Shown here: positions 44,603-53,836 of the stretch, piece by piece
Numbering within the stretch: position 1 is the first letter of the stretch
Layout: each line of letters starts with the position of its first letter
DNA from: Rhodospirillaceae bacterium
GTDB taxonomy: Bacteria; Pseudomonadota; Alphaproteobacteria; UBA8366; Aestuariispiraceae
Length of the DNA stretch: 64,000 bases
Direction: 5' to 3'
Assembly (NCBI GenBank): GCA_002709955.1
Contig: PAQY01000013.1
Location: 380,057 to 444,056, forward strand
Program-made: the position numbers and the translations under genes
Notes under the pieces: generated by a model
Told to the model about the DNA's origin: nothing
Database searches by the model: none
The model's input: the letters and a program-made list of their open reading frames with translations, nothing else

Positions 44603-45994
44603 TCAGGCGGCCAGATCACTGGCATCATCAATTTTGATACCACTGATTTTCAGTTGGGCAAGAAGCTGTTCTTTCAAATTTTTCAAGGACTTTTCGTCTG
44701 GCCCCTCACAGCGGGCAACCAATGCCGGTTGTGTGTTGGAGGCACGCAACAGCCACCAGCCCCCAAAATCTGATACCCGGACCCCGTCCGTGTCATTGAC
44801 AACGGCACCAGCCTCAATCAGGCGGGCTTTGACTTCTTCAACGACAGCAAATTTCCGCGCGTCGGGCACGTCTATCCGCACTTCTGGCGTATTGAGCATT
44901 TTGGGCAATTCATCCAACAGGTCGCTGGCTTTCTTACCGGAATTGGCAACCATCGCCATGAAGCGCACGGCAGCATAAAGCGCATCGTAATAGCCATAGT
45001 ATTTGTCGGCAAAGAAGATATGGCCGCTCATTTCCCCGGCCAGGGGCGATTTATGTTCCAGCATCTTTGTCTTGATAATGGAATGGCCGGTCGGGCACAT
45101 GACCGGTTTGCCGCCCAAACGCTCAATCTCATCGAACAGGACCTGACTGGCCTTTACATCCGCCAGAATTGGGGCACCTGGCATTTCTTTCAGGACTTCG
45201 CGCGCCATCAGGGCCAAGAGCTGATCGCCCCAGATCGCGCGGCCCTTATCATCGACAATCCCTATTCTGTCGCCATCGCCATCAAAGGCCAGGCCCATAT
45301 CCAGCTTTTCTGTCAGCACCAGATCCTTTAGCTGCGCCAGATTTGCTTCGACGGTTGGATCAGGATGATGCGCGGGGAAGGTGCCATCGACCTTTTCATT
45401 GATCAGCAAATGCTCCCCCGGTAACCGATGGGCCAGCCGCAAGACGACGGGACAGGCCGCCCCATTGCCTGGATCCCAACCAACCCGCATTGATTTCTGG
45501 GTTTCATATCCCAGTAGAATTCGGGTTGTATAGGCAGCCAATGTATCTGTTTCGACCATAGCACCCTTGGCGCGTGCCCAGACACCGCGATAGGACAGGT
45601 CCCGGAGGCGCTGTATTTCTGCGCCATAAAAGGGCATCCCGTTCAGGACGATTTTAAAGCCGTTATATTCTGGTGGATTATGGGACCCGGTCACCATGAT
45701 ACCCAAAGACGCCTTTAGCATTTTCGCAGCGAAATACAGGCAAGGTGTGGGCACAAGGCCAATGCGCAAGACATACAGACCACAGGAGGCCAGACCGCGG
45801 CACAATTCCTCCTCCAGCATGGGGGAGCTCATCCGCCCATCATAGCCGACGACGGCGATACGACCGCTGCCTGCGACGGCAATCGTCCCCATTGTGCGCC
45901 CCAGGGCCAATGCGTCGGACGCTGAAAGCGACTGACCAACGACCCCACGAATATCGTATTCCCGCAAAATCTCGGGATCGAAACGATGCCCCAT
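44603..45994 (-). CDS. manB: phosphomannomutase/phosphoglucomutase
   Basis: 463 residues, four-domain alpha-D-phosphohexomutase. Phosphoserine loop VTGSHNPPEYNG, metal loop LAFDGDGDRIGIVDDKG, sugar-binding GEMSGHIFFAD and phosphate-binding LLRASNTQPALVARCEG. Interconverts hexose-6- and hexose-1-phosphates (mannose, possibly also glucose, as AlgC does), supplying GDP-mannose and UDP-glucose routes. The neighbours ugd and galU and the distant gmd-fcl pair fit. The GDP-mannose pyrophosphorylase is not in the window. Confidence 0.93.
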   Translation of the reverse strand: MGHRFDPEILREYDIRGVVGQSLSASDALALGRTMGTIAVAGSGRIAVVGYDGRMSSPMLEEELCRGLASCGLYVLRIGLVPTPCLYFAAKMLKASLGIMVTGSHNPPEYNGFKIVLNGMPFYGAEIQRLRDLSYRGVWARAKGAMVETDTLAAYTTRILLGYETQKSMRVGWDPGNGAACPVVLRLAHRLPGEHLLINEKVDGTFPAHHPDPTVEANLAQLKDLVLTEKLDMGLAFDGDGDRIGIVDDKGRAIWGDQLLALMAREVLKEMPGAPILADVKASQVLFDEIERLGGKPVMCPTGHSIIKTKMLEHKSPLAGEMSGHIFFADKYYGYYDALYAAVRFMAMVANSGKKASDLLDELPKMLNTPEVRIDVPDARKFAVVEEVKARLIEAGAVVNDTDGVRVSDFGGWWLLRASNTQPALVARCEGPDEKSLKNLKEQLLAQLKISGIKIDDASDLAA

Positions 45995-46057
45995 ACTACT
46001 TCGTCCTTCCCCACTGGATACCGTCAGCGTGACGCGCCCAAGATTATAGGCCCATTG

Positions 46058-47374
46058 TTACATGCTGGGCGTCACACGCCCAACGCTGGAATACAGGAAA
46101 CCCAGTTCCAGCATATCTTGGGGCTCAAAGAGGTTTCGCAAATCGACCATAATCGGCCGGGCAAGAACCTCTTTAGCGCGGTTTAAATCCATCGTCTTAT
46201 AGTCATTCCACTCCGTTACGATGACGACGGCTTCCGCGCCTTTCATCGCATCATAGGCATTATCAGACCATTTCACATTATTGAGAAGCGTTTTTGCGAC
46301 ATCCATCCCTTTTGGGTCATGGACGGCGACGTCTGCCCCTTCCGCCTGCAGACTGGCGATAATATCGATTGCGGGGCTTTCCCGCATGTCGTCGGTTTCC
46401 GCCTTGAAGGTCAGGCCCAGAACGGCGATGCGCTTGCCCTTTACGGGGGCATTCAGGGCGGCCGCGACACGGCTTGCCATGCCTTGTTTACGGGCATCGT
46501 TTGACGCCACGACCGCTTCGACAATCCGGCTGGGGGTTTCAAATTTCTGGGCGGTGGCGACCAGTTCCAGCGTATCTTTTGGAAAACAACTGCCGCCATA
46601 GCCAGGGCCTGGCATCAGGAATTTTGGCCCGATGCGGGTATCCATGCCAATGCCCTGTGCGACCTGATAGACATTCGCGCCGGTCCGTTCACAGATATCC
46701 GCGATTTCATTGATAAAGGCGATTTTGGTCGCCAGGAACGCATTGGCGGCATATTTGATCAGTTCTGCGGAATCTGGATCCGTCATCAACAGGGGAATAC
46801 CGCGATCGGTCATGGGCTTGTACACATTAGCCATGACCTCTCTGGCGCGGTCGGATCGTATGCCAACGACAATCCGGTCCGGGTTCATAAAGTCCCCAAT
46901 CGCCGCCCCTTCCCGAAGGAATTCAGGGTTGGATGCGACGTCGAATTCTGAGGCATCGCGCATCCGGCTGATAATCTTTGTCACCTCCCGCGATGTACCG
47001 ACAGGGACTGTGGATTTATCCACTATGACGGTATAACCGGTCATGGCTGCGGCAATGGATTCTGCGGCGGCATGGACAAAGCGCATGTCGGCATGACCAT
47101 CTTCTGGACGCGGGGGCGTTCCAACGGCAATAAAGGCCGCATCAGCCCCTGGCACGGCTTCAGAAATTTCCGTTGTGAAGGATAAATTTCCTGCCGCGAC
47201 AGTGCGGGCAACCATTTCATCCAAACCCGGTTCATAGATCGGGATAATGCCCGCTTCCAGCTTGCGGATTTTTTCCGGATCGATATCAACGCAGACAACG
47301 GTGTGGCCAAGATCGGCAAAACATGCGCCGGACACCAATCCGACATAGCCGGTCCCAATTACTGCAATCTGCAT
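46058..47374 (-). CDS. ugd: UDP-glucose 6-dehydrogenase
   Basis: 438 residues. NAD-binding GTGYVGLVSGACFADLGHTV at the N-terminus, catalytic Cys in PGPGYGGSCFPKDTLEL (near residue 260), and the C-terminal domain with VLGLTFKAETDDMRESPA. Oxidises UDP-glucose to UDP-glucuronate for capsule, exopolysaccharide or LPS. It is followed 60 bp later by manB and preceded by galU, which makes its substrate, so the three form a sugar-nucleotide cluster. Confidence 0.96.
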   Translation of the reverse strand: MQIAVIGTGYVGLVSGACFADLGHTVVCVDIDPEKIRKLEAGIIPIYEPGLDEMVARTVAAGNLSFTTEISEAVPGADAAFIAVGTPPRPEDGHADMRFVHAAAESIAAAMTGYTVIVDKSTVPVGTSREVTKIISRMRDASEFDVASNPEFLREGAAIGDFMNPDRIVVGIRSDRAREVMANVYKPMTDRGIPLLMTDPDSAELIKYAANAFLATKIAFINEIADICERTGANVYQVAQGIGMDTRIGPKFLMPGPGYGGSCFPKDTLELVATAQKFETPSRIVEAVVASNDARKQGMASRVAAALNAPVKGKRIAVLGLTFKAETDDMRESPAIDIIASLQAEGADVAVHDPKGMDVAKTLLNNVKWSDNAYDAMKGAEAVVIVTEWNDYKTMDLNRAKEVLARPIMVDLRNLFEPQDMLELGFLYSSVGRVTPSM

Positions 47375-47423
47375 TTCGTCTCTCTCCCCACTATTGGGAT
47401 GGTTTGGTGTGATCGCGCGTGCC

Positions 47424-48293
47424 TCAGCGGTAACGCGCTAGAATCTGTTCGGTCTGGGCGCGACGATCCTCGCGGGCCAGGGAAAAGGCTATATTGGCTG
47501 CCAGCCATCCTTCTTTGGTACCACAATCAAACCGCTCCCCTTGAAAGCGCAGGCCATGAAAGGGCTGATCCCCGATCATCCGCGCCATGGCATCGGTCAA
47601 CTGTATCTCTCCACCCGCACCTTTTTCGTGCCGGTCCAGATGGGAAAATACGGATCCGTGCAGAATATAGCGACCAATAATCGACAGGGTGGAAGGGGCG
47701 TCTGCGGGTTTTGGCTTTTCCACCAGCCCTTTGATTTCGGCCAGTCGATCCTGTGGATTTGGCGTGTCCAGAATACCATAGCGGTCGGTCTGATCGCGGG
47801 GCACGTCCATCACGGCCACCACATTGCCCCCGGTTTCACTATAAGCCTGGACCAATTGCGCCAGGCAGGGGGGCTCCCCCAAAACCAGATCGTCGGGCGA
47901 TAGGATGGCAAAAGGTTCGTTGCCAATCATGTCACGGGCGCACCAGATCGCATGGCCCAGCCCCAGTGCTTCGCGCTGGCGCACATATTTGATCGCACCA
48001 GGGGGTGGCAGGAATTCATTGACCTGTTCCAGTTCGGCGGTCTTGCCGCGTCGGTCCAGTGTCTCATTCAATTCATAGGACAGGTCAAAATGATCTTCCA
48101 TCGCCTGCTTGCCGCGGCCGGTGACAAAGATGAATTCCTCGATCCCGGCAGCCATGGCTTCTTCAACGGCGTATTGGATCAGCGGCTTGTCAACGACGGT
48201 CAGCATTTCCTTTGGCATCGCTTTGGTTGCGGGCAGAAACCGGGTGCCTAGCCCGGCGACAGGAAATACAGCCTTTCTGATGCGCGCGACCAT
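47424..48293 (-). CDS. galU: UTP--glucose-1-phosphate uridylyltransferase
   Basis: 289 residues. AVFPVAGLGTRFLPATKAMP is the nucleotide-binding start; VDKPLIQYAVEEAMAAGIEEF, EREALGLGHAIWCAR-like (QREALGLGHAIWCARDMI) and VEKPKPADAPS are diagnostic. Makes UDP-glucose from UTP and glucose-1-phosphate. First gene of the galU-ugd-manB block on the minus strand. Confidence 0.97.
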   Translation of the reverse strand: MVARIRKAVFPVAGLGTRFLPATKAMPKEMLTVVDKPLIQYAVEEAMAAGIEEFIFVTGRGKQAMEDHFDLSYELNETLDRRGKTAELEQVNEFLPPPGAIKYVRQREALGLGHAIWCARDMIGNEPFAILSPDDLVLGEPPCLAQLVQAYSETGGNVVAVMDVPRDQTDRYGILDTPNPQDRLAEIKGLVEKPKPADAPSTLSIIGRYILHGSVFSHLDRHEKGAGGEIQLTDAMARMIGDQPFHGLRFQGERFDCGTKEGWLAANIAFSLAREDRRAQTEQILARYR

Positions 48294-48562
48294 TCAATGC
48301 TCCTCATGCTGCCTTGTGGGGAAAGGCAAGAAAGTCCCGTTGGGTATTGCCATAGCCAATGGCCCAAGGGCAAGCGGAAGGGTGCATTCCAGGCCTGCTT
48401 GTCATTGAATGGTCATGACAAACCACGATTGAACAGCGATTTGCCGCGATGCTGCCCCTTTTTCGCCCAATTTCAGGTGCGTAGTGAAAGGGTCAAAGGT
48501 CGCTGTGAGACCTTTTATCGAATCACTTAAAGGCTAAATCATTCCTTAGGGGAGTACAGGTT

Positions 48563-48793
48563 ATGATGATTAAGAGCACCAACAACACGGTCAGTTTGGC
48601 GCAAACCCGCAGCCAGTCCCGTTTGGTTTTGTCCGCTGTTTTCCTGATTGCTGCAGGCGTTGGTTTGCTGGGACAATTGGATGCGCATAAGGCTGCCTAT
48701 GCCCAGGCTATCAGCCCCCATCCAATTTCAAATGTCATTATCCAGCCCACTGATAATGCGGCGGACATGAACTGTCCGGCCCGCCCGGTTTAA
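48563..48793 (+). CDS. small exported protein, unknown
   Basis: 76 residues starting MMIKSTNNTVSLAQTRSQSR, then one hydrophobic stretch LVLSAVFLIAAGVGLLGQLD that serves as signal peptide or anchor, and a short polar end HPISNVIIQPTDNAADMNCPARPV with a single Cys. TTAGGGGAG lies about 9 bp before the ATG, a strong ribosome site. It ends convergent with the DnaJ-domain gene, overlapping 4 bp. Real gene likely; function unknown. Confidence 0.68.
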   Translation: MMIKSTNNTVSLAQTRSQSRLVLSAVFLIAAGVGLLGQLDAHKAAYAQAISPHPISNVIIQPTDNAADMNCPARPV

Positions 48794-49515
48794 CGGTTCA
48801 GCAATATATCTTTTGCCTCATTGACCCGGGCGGCCAGATAGGCAGAGCCGCCCGTGTCTGGATGAACCTGTTTCATCAGGCGACGATGCGCGGCCTTGAT
48901 ATCAGCGGCCGTCGCATCGGGTTTCAGGCCTAACAGTTTCAGCGCCTCATCCACTGTCATTTGGCCACTGTTGTTCCGCTGTGAGGTGGAACCGGTGGTA
49001 TGGTCCCCGTCCTGCTGATTATCCGACATACGCCACGCGGTCCCATGGGCGCGATCCAGGAAAGCTTCCAGCAATTGCAGGGACCTTGGGTCGTTGGATG
49101 CTTCGATATGGGTGTAAAGCTGTTGGCCTTCCGCCATCGATAATTCAGACAGCAGCGCCCCTTCAAACGGACCGGCCTTGATGCGCCCATCCATGACCCC
49201 GGTGTCATGGTCCAGATAAACATCAAAGAACGGGGCAGAGATATGCGAACGCTGGCCCCCCGATGGGCCCTTCATTGATTTCCACAGGCGGCGCAGCGCG
49301 TTCAGGCGCATAAGCCACGGGATCAGGAATACGCCCAATCCCCAGATTAGCTGAAAATTCTTCGTCAGCAGCACGACCAGCAGGACCGCCCCGCCCAGGC
49401 CGATCGCGGTCCATTTAATCGTTTTAAGGATATCCTTTGGATTGGCGTTGCGTGCCCAGTTCAATGCCGTGAACAGGACGACCATGGCGACAATGCCCAA
49501 CAGAAACCATGTCAT
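48790..49515 (-). CDS. membrane-anchored DnaJ-domain protein
   Basis: 241 residues. Two N-terminal membrane helices (about 2-20 and 33-52), a basic loop, a middle domain and a C-terminal J domain (about 185-241) with the essential HPD in MKQVHPDTGGSAYLAARVNEAK. It resembles Tim14/Pam18-like bacterial proteins with a C-terminal J domain. J proteins stimulate the ATPase of DnaK. The start overlaps the stop of the vWA gene by 4 bp, so they are coupled. Confidence 0.88.
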   Translation of the reverse strand: MTWFLLGIVAMVVLFTALNWARNANPKDILKTIKWTAIGLGGAVLLVVLLTKNFQLIWGLGVFLIPWLMRLNALRRLWKSMKGPSGGQRSHISAPFFDVYLDHDTGVMDGRIKAGPFEGALLSELSMAEGQQLYTHIEASNDPRSLQLLEAFLDRAHGTAWRMSDNQQDGDHTTGSTSQRNNSGQMTVDEALKLLGLKPDATAADIKAAHRRLMKQVHPDTGGSAYLAARVNEAKDILLNR

Positions 49516-50240
49516 CGTGGCGGCTTACCTTTTGGTCCTTGAAGCTGTTGCAGCAGGGCCGTAGCCGCGCCTGCGCGGTCGGTGCGGCCATAATCCTCCA
49601 GCGCCTTCAGGCCTCCGGCGGCATACACGGCGACGGCGGATAACAGTGCCTTTAACCGGTCTGCGCTGGCCAGATCAAAGGGGCACCATGCGCCATTGGT
49701 CAGTCTGGCAATTTCACGAAAAGCCCGTTGGGCAATCGGGTCCGCACCCTCCTGAAAGATAAAAACTGGCACTCCCAGAATACCAAGCTCACCCGCCTTA
49801 TGACAGACAGCGTCGATGTCTTCTTCAAATGCATCGCCGACATAGACGACGGCCCCAACCTTGCCTTGATCCGTCTGATTTTTGACATGGGTCAGAACCT
49901 TGCCGATCTGGGTTTTGCCCGCGTGACAGGCGACCTTTCCCATCAACCGGGCCAGGCCCGCGGCGTCGGGTTGCCAGGCCCCTGCCTTGCATTCCCCGAA
50001 ACCGCGAAAATAGACCAGTTGCACATCCAGGCCCCCGATTGCCCGGGTCGCCTCAAACATCTCCCCCTGGATCTGGCAGGCGGCATCCCAGGTCGGCTGG
50101 CGGCTCATCGTCGCATCCAGCGCAAATATCAGGCGGCCCCGCTTGCCCGATGGGACGGCAGGAGCGGGGGGGCGGCGGACCTTCTCCAAGAAGGCGTCCA
50201 CATCGCGGGTGGCATTATGATCGCGTGGCAGTTTGCTCAT
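49512..50240 (-). CDS. von Willebrand A-domain protein
   Basis: 242 residues, cytoplasmic. RLIFALDATMSRQPTWDAAC is the first strand and MIDAS loop in variant form (DxTxS), followed by VQLVYFRGFGECKAGAW and GAVVYVGDAFEEDIDAVCHKA with the later metal Asp. It precedes the J-domain gene with a 4-bp overlap, a pairing kept in many alphaproteobacteria. The function is not known; a chaperone-assisted complex is inference. Confidence 0.85.
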   Translation of the reverse strand: MSKLPRDHNATRDVDAFLEKVRRPPAPAVPSGKRGRLIFALDATMSRQPTWDAACQIQGEMFEATRAIGGLDVQLVYFRGFGECKAGAWQPDAAGLARLMGKVACHAGKTQIGKVLTHVKNQTDQGKVGAVVYVGDAFEEDIDAVCHKAGELGILGVPVFIFQEGADPIAQRAFREIARLTNGAWCPFDLASADRLKALLSAVAVYAAGGLKALEDYGRTDRAGAATALLQQLQGPKGKPPR

Positions 50241-50304
50241 AGGATTATATATGGGCTTTTTCGGCCATTCGTCACCCTATGCCTTGGATTTGTTGCCCAA
50301 CTGG

Positions 50305-51210
50305 CTAGTGTGCTTCCCGGTCCAGACCGATTGCCGCCATCAGGTCACGCACTTCCTGCCGGGCGGACAGATGGGACATATTCATGCGGATATCGGTCCC
50401 GGGTGTTTTCAGATCCAACAGCGTCAGGCCATCCAGGAAAAGCTCCCGAAAGATCACACGTTCTGAAAAGCCGGGCACCTGGCGAAACCCGATGCGGGAA
50501 CTGAGCTTCGTCAGGGCCTCTTCCATGGATCGCTGATTGCGCGATTCCAACTGGCCGGTTCTGTTGCGCATCACGACCCAGTCAAAGGTCCGGTTGCTTT
50601 TTTCCCGGCGGGCCTTTTGCATCTTAACCTGGAACACCATTTCCGCGTATTTGCTGGGGCGGGTCATGGCATAGGTTTCCGGATCGATCATCGCCAGCAC
50701 ATCCAGATCGATGAAACTATCATTCAAGGGCGTGATCAGCGTGTCGGAATAGGAATGTCCAACGCGGCTGAGGAAGTTATCCGTTCCTGGCGTGTCGATC
50801 ACGATGTAATCATGGCGCGGGGCCAGGTCCTGCACGGCCTTTTCAACAGAATGGGCATCATGTGCGCGTGCAACGTCAATTGAGGCAACGCTGGATGGCT
50901 CAATGGGGCGATGGGTTGGCATTAACAGATTAATACCGCGTCGTTCCGCATATTTACGCCGATTTTCAATATAGCGGGTCAGGGTTCCCTGGCGGGCATC
51001 CAAATCGATGCTGGCGACACTGGCACCCGTTGACAGCAGTGAGGCGATGACATGCATGGTCGTCGTGGATTTGCCAGAGCCGCCCTTCTGATTGCCGACG
51101 ACAACGATATGGGCGTATTTGTCCGACGCACTGTCGCCTGACTCTAACGAATCGCTGGTGTCAGACGGATGTGGCTGTTCTGATGCGTTTGCAGGGGCGT
51201 TTTCTGGCAT
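50305..51210 (-). CDS. mipZ: MipZ, ParA-type division-plane ATPase
   Basis: 301 residues. After a 30-residue acidic tail comes the deviant Walker A GNQKGGSGKST (40-49), SIDLDARQGTLTRYIENR, and VIDTPGTDNFLSR; then FIDLDVLAMIDPETY and RTGQLESRNQRSMEEAL, specific to MipZ rather than ParA. MipZ forms a gradient from the poles and blocks FtsZ assembly away from midcell. ATG 51210 (MPENAPANAS) starts the protein; the longer frame has no homology. Restriction to alphaproteobacteria supports the host assignment. Confidence 0.95.
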   Translation of the reverse strand: MPENAPANASEQPHPSDTSDSLESGDSASDKYAHIVVVGNQKGGSGKSTTTMHVIASLLSTGASVASIDLDARQGTLTRYIENRRKYAERRGINLLMPTHRPIEPSSVASIDVARAHDAHSVEKAVQDLAPRHDYIVIDTPGTDNFLSRVGHSYSDTLITPLNDSFIDLDVLAMIDPETYAMTRPSKYAEMVFQVKMQKARREKSNRTFDWVVMRNRTGQLESRNQRSMEEALTKLSSRIGFRQVPGFSERVIFRELFLDGLTLLDLKTPGTDIRMNMSHLSARQEVRDLMAAIGLDREAH

Positions 51211-51517
51211 GGTGTCCTTGTCAGTCACAGTCTGGTGGGTGGCTTTAGATCTGGTTTGATTTGGAAGGGACGTAACATGCCCGCCAGGATCAGACGGGGG
51301 CTGGCGCAAAAAGGCCCGACCGAATCCCCATTCTCTTCCCGTCCATGCCATAAATCCATGCCCCCATGCCCGATTTCACACTCAAATTCCCCGTCAGAAT
51401 GTGCCACCGTAGCGTCTTAAACCCCGAAAACGGTGCAATCAATCCACTCTCTTCCCCCTGTTTTAGCGCGGCTTCGCTTTGACACAAGGGAATCTATCCG
51501 ACAAGATTCATGCTACC
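51211..51517. other. 307-bp divergent intergenic region
   Basis: Lies between mipZ and a lipoprotein gene and must hold both promoters. I see no gene, no clear hairpin and no known operator; frames of about 60 codons on both strands have no ribosome site or protein character. Confidence 0.5.
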
Positions 51518-52135
51518 ATGAGATATTTGACTAAAATACTATTGTTTTTCGGGATTTGCGGACTTTTGGCCGCATGCGATGAATTGGGCTGGAATCCATT
51601 GGATACCAGCGAGGCGACCCGTATTGCCCAGATGCGGGAAGGAACGGTTCCGATTCTGCTGCAAATTGATGTGCCGACGTTGACCGATGGCGCGTCGTTT
51701 TATGATGAACAATGGGACCGGGAAACTGACATTCTGAAGCGACGACGCACCTGGCGGGGCCCGCCCGGCAATGATGTATCCGCATCCTTGCTGGAATTAC
51801 GCTACAAGGATGGCACCCCGATGGGGGAGGCGCCAAGCCCGGAAGAAGCAACCCGTAACTGGGACATTCTGGCGCAACGAAATCTGGTGTTTCAGGATCT
51901 GTATTCCAGTCGGAACGCCGTCGGCCCCATCCTGTGGCGACGCTTTACCATGGGTCCCAATATCTGTGTTTCCTTCGCCCAGGGATACAGTCCAGATGGC
52001 GATATCCCGACCCGCCATCTTCTGGGATATTATTGTGCCCCGGCGGGGGAGGCGTTCAGTGATGGACAGGCGGAGACTGTCGTGCGCGCGATTCGTGTCC
52101 AGGAAGGGGACCCAGCGCTATCACCCGATGGATAA
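51518..52135 (+). CDS. hypothetical lipoprotein
   Basis: 205 residues. MRYLTKILLFFGICGLLAAC is a lipoprotein signal with the modified Cys at residue 20, so it is anchored to the inner or outer membrane. The mature part has no domain I recognise; features are PLDTSEATRIAQMREGTVPI, a Trp/Arg-rich middle (WRGPPGNDVSASLLELRYKDG) and two Cys in the C-terminal half that may pair. The start ATG 51518 is set by the lipobox. The DUF3750 gene follows 72 bp downstream. Confidence 0.75.
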   Translation: MRYLTKILLFFGICGLLAACDELGWNPLDTSEATRIAQMREGTVPILLQIDVPTLTDGASFYDEQWDRETDILKRRRTWRGPPGNDVSASLLELRYKDGTPMGEAPSPEEATRNWDILAQRNLVFQDLYSSRNAVGPILWRRFTMGPNICVSFAQGYSPDGDIPTRHLLGYYCAPAGEAFSDGQAETVVRAIRVQEGDPALSPDG

Positions 52136-52207
52136 ATTCCTAATTTGGAGCAATTAATTACTATTTTGCCCTGTTTTTGCCATGCTGGCCCTATAGGTCT
52201 TTGATTT

Positions 52208-52987
52208 ATGAAAAAATGGTACATTCAAAAGCCGCTTCGCGCGGTTATGGCGGTTGTTGTGGTGCTGGGCGTATTGCTGGTCGGGCCTGCTACAGTGCTG
52301 GTTGCTGATGATGCACGGCTGGCCCAAAGCTGGCGGTCGGCACGGTCTGATTCCGCCGGTATCGCGCCCTTGCCCGCGCAAGAACCTGAGGCCGTCATTC
52401 AGGTTTATGCGGCGCGAACCTTTGGCTGGCGCGGCGCGTTTGCTGTGCATACCTGGATCGCCACGAAACGTCCCAATGCGGATCAATATCAGACCCACCA
52501 TGTCATTGGATGGCGATCCGGTAACAAGGTGATCAGCCGTTGGGAGGACCCGGATCGATACTGGTACGGATCCATGCCGGACCTGATTCTGGACCTGCGC
52601 GGGGATCGTGCGGCGGAATTGATCGATGCGGTGGAAGCGGCTGTTGCCAGCTATCCCTATCCAAATAGCTATACGGCGTGGCCGGGGCCTAACAGCAATA
52701 CCTTCATCGCCTGGATCGGGCGTGAAGTGCCCCAGTTACAGTTGGAAATGCCGCCCCATGCCGTAGGCAAGGATTATCTGGGTGGGTTCAGGCTTGTGGA
52801 TTGGACGCCCAGCGGCACGGGCGCGCAGGTCAGTCTGATGGGGGTGCTAGGGATGACGCTGGCCCTGGATGAAGGGGCGGAACTTAATCTGCTGGGACTG
52901 ACAATCGGGTTGGATCCACAGGATATGAATTTGAAATTGCCCGGTATTGGACGGGTTGGCCCTATGCCGGACCCGCGACGGGAATGA
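52208..52987 (+). CDS. DUF3750 family protein
   Basis: 259 residues. One N-terminal membrane helix (about 10-33), then the domain with VIQVYAARTFGWRGAFAVHT, HHVIGWRSGNKVISRW, YPYPNSYTAWPGPNSNTFI and LGGFRLVDWTPSGTGAQVSL. The pattern of a Cys-free NlpC-like or amidase-like core (His, Trp, PNSNTF) is conserved in this family, which is found in proteobacteria; its role is unknown. It is probably periplasmic and membrane tethered. Confidence 0.85.
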   Translation: MKKWYIQKPLRAVMAVVVVLGVLLVGPATVLVADDARLAQSWRSARSDSAGIAPLPAQEPEAVIQVYAARTFGWRGAFAVHTWIATKRPNADQYQTHHVIGWRSGNKVISRWEDPDRYWYGSMPDLILDLRGDRAAELIDAVEAAVASYPYPNSYTAWPGPNSNTFIAWIGREVPQLQLEMPPHAVGKDYLGGFRLVDWTPSGTGAQVSLMGVLGMTLALDEGAELNLLGLTIGLDPQDMNLKLPGIGRVGPMPDPRRE

Positions 52988-53098
52988 CGGGGGAAATGCG
53001 TCCTGTATGGTGGGACATGTCACTTCTGTCTTGCCGGTTCGGGGCAGGGCGGGGATAACTGCATAACCGCATTTCGACGTAGGATTGGGTTTGGATCG

Positions 53099-53836
53099 AT
53101 GAGCATCTGGGGAAAAATTGTTGGCGGTGCTGCTGGTTTGGCGCTGGGCGGTCCCATTGGGCTGTTAGTGGGTGCGGTTGGCGGCCATTTCGTCGATCGC
53201 ATGCGCAACGAGGGTGAGGTCGACCCGGATCGTGCGAAACGCTCTGTCGGGTTCACCATCGCGGTCATCGTGCTGGGCGCCAAAATGGCCAAGGCCGATG
53301 GCGTGGTGACGGAAGACGAAGTTTCGGCCTTCAAGGAAGTCTTCAAGGTTCCTGAAGAAGAGATGAAGAATGTCGCGCGCATCTTTAACCAGGCGCGTCA
53401 GGATGCCAGGGGGTTTGAACCCTATGCGGAACAGGTTGCGGGCATGTTCCAATCCACGCCAGAAGTGTTGGAGGAACTGTTATGGTGTCTGGCCCATATT
53501 GCCAAGGCCGATGGGGTAATCCATCCAGGCGAATTGGATTTTCTGAAACGTGTCGCACAAATTTTTGGATTCAATGATCAGACATTTGAGCGTGTGACCG
53601 CCCTGCAACTGGATGGTGAACAGGCTGATCCGTATCAGATACTGGGCGTGTCCCGGGACGCCAGCGAGGCAGAAATCAAAAAGGCGCATCGGGCGCTGGT
53701 GGTTGAAAATCATCCAGATAAGCTGATCGCTAAAGGCATGCCAGAAGAGTTCGTTGCTGTTGCCAATGAACGTCTGGCCAAAATCAACGCCGCCTATGAC
53801 CGTATCCGTAAGCGGAAGGGTTCCACGGAGGCATGA
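53099..53836 (+). CDS. djlA: DjlA-like co-chaperone (TerB + J domain)
   Basis: 245 residues. A glycine-rich hydrophobic N-terminus (KIVGGAAGLALGGPIGLLVGAVGG) that may insert in the membrane, a TerB-like helical domain (about 50-165) with metal-site Asp residues in AKMAKADGVVTEDEV and AHIAKADGVIHPGEL, and a J domain (about 180-245) with HPD in VVENHPDKLIAKG. This is the DjlA layout. It works with DnaK, and in E. coli affects capsule regulation. It overlaps the following transporter gene by 4 bp. Confidence 0.92.
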   Translation: MSIWGKIVGGAAGLALGGPIGLLVGAVGGHFVDRMRNEGEVDPDRAKRSVGFTIAVIVLGAKMAKADGVVTEDEVSAFKEVFKVPEEEMKNVARIFNQARQDARGFEPYAEQVAGMFQSTPEVLEELLWCLAHIAKADGVIHPGELDFLKRVAQIFGFNDQTFERVTALQLDGEQADPYQILGVSRDASEAEIKKAHRALVVENHPDKLIAKGMPEEFVAVANERLAKINAAYDRIRKRKGSTEA

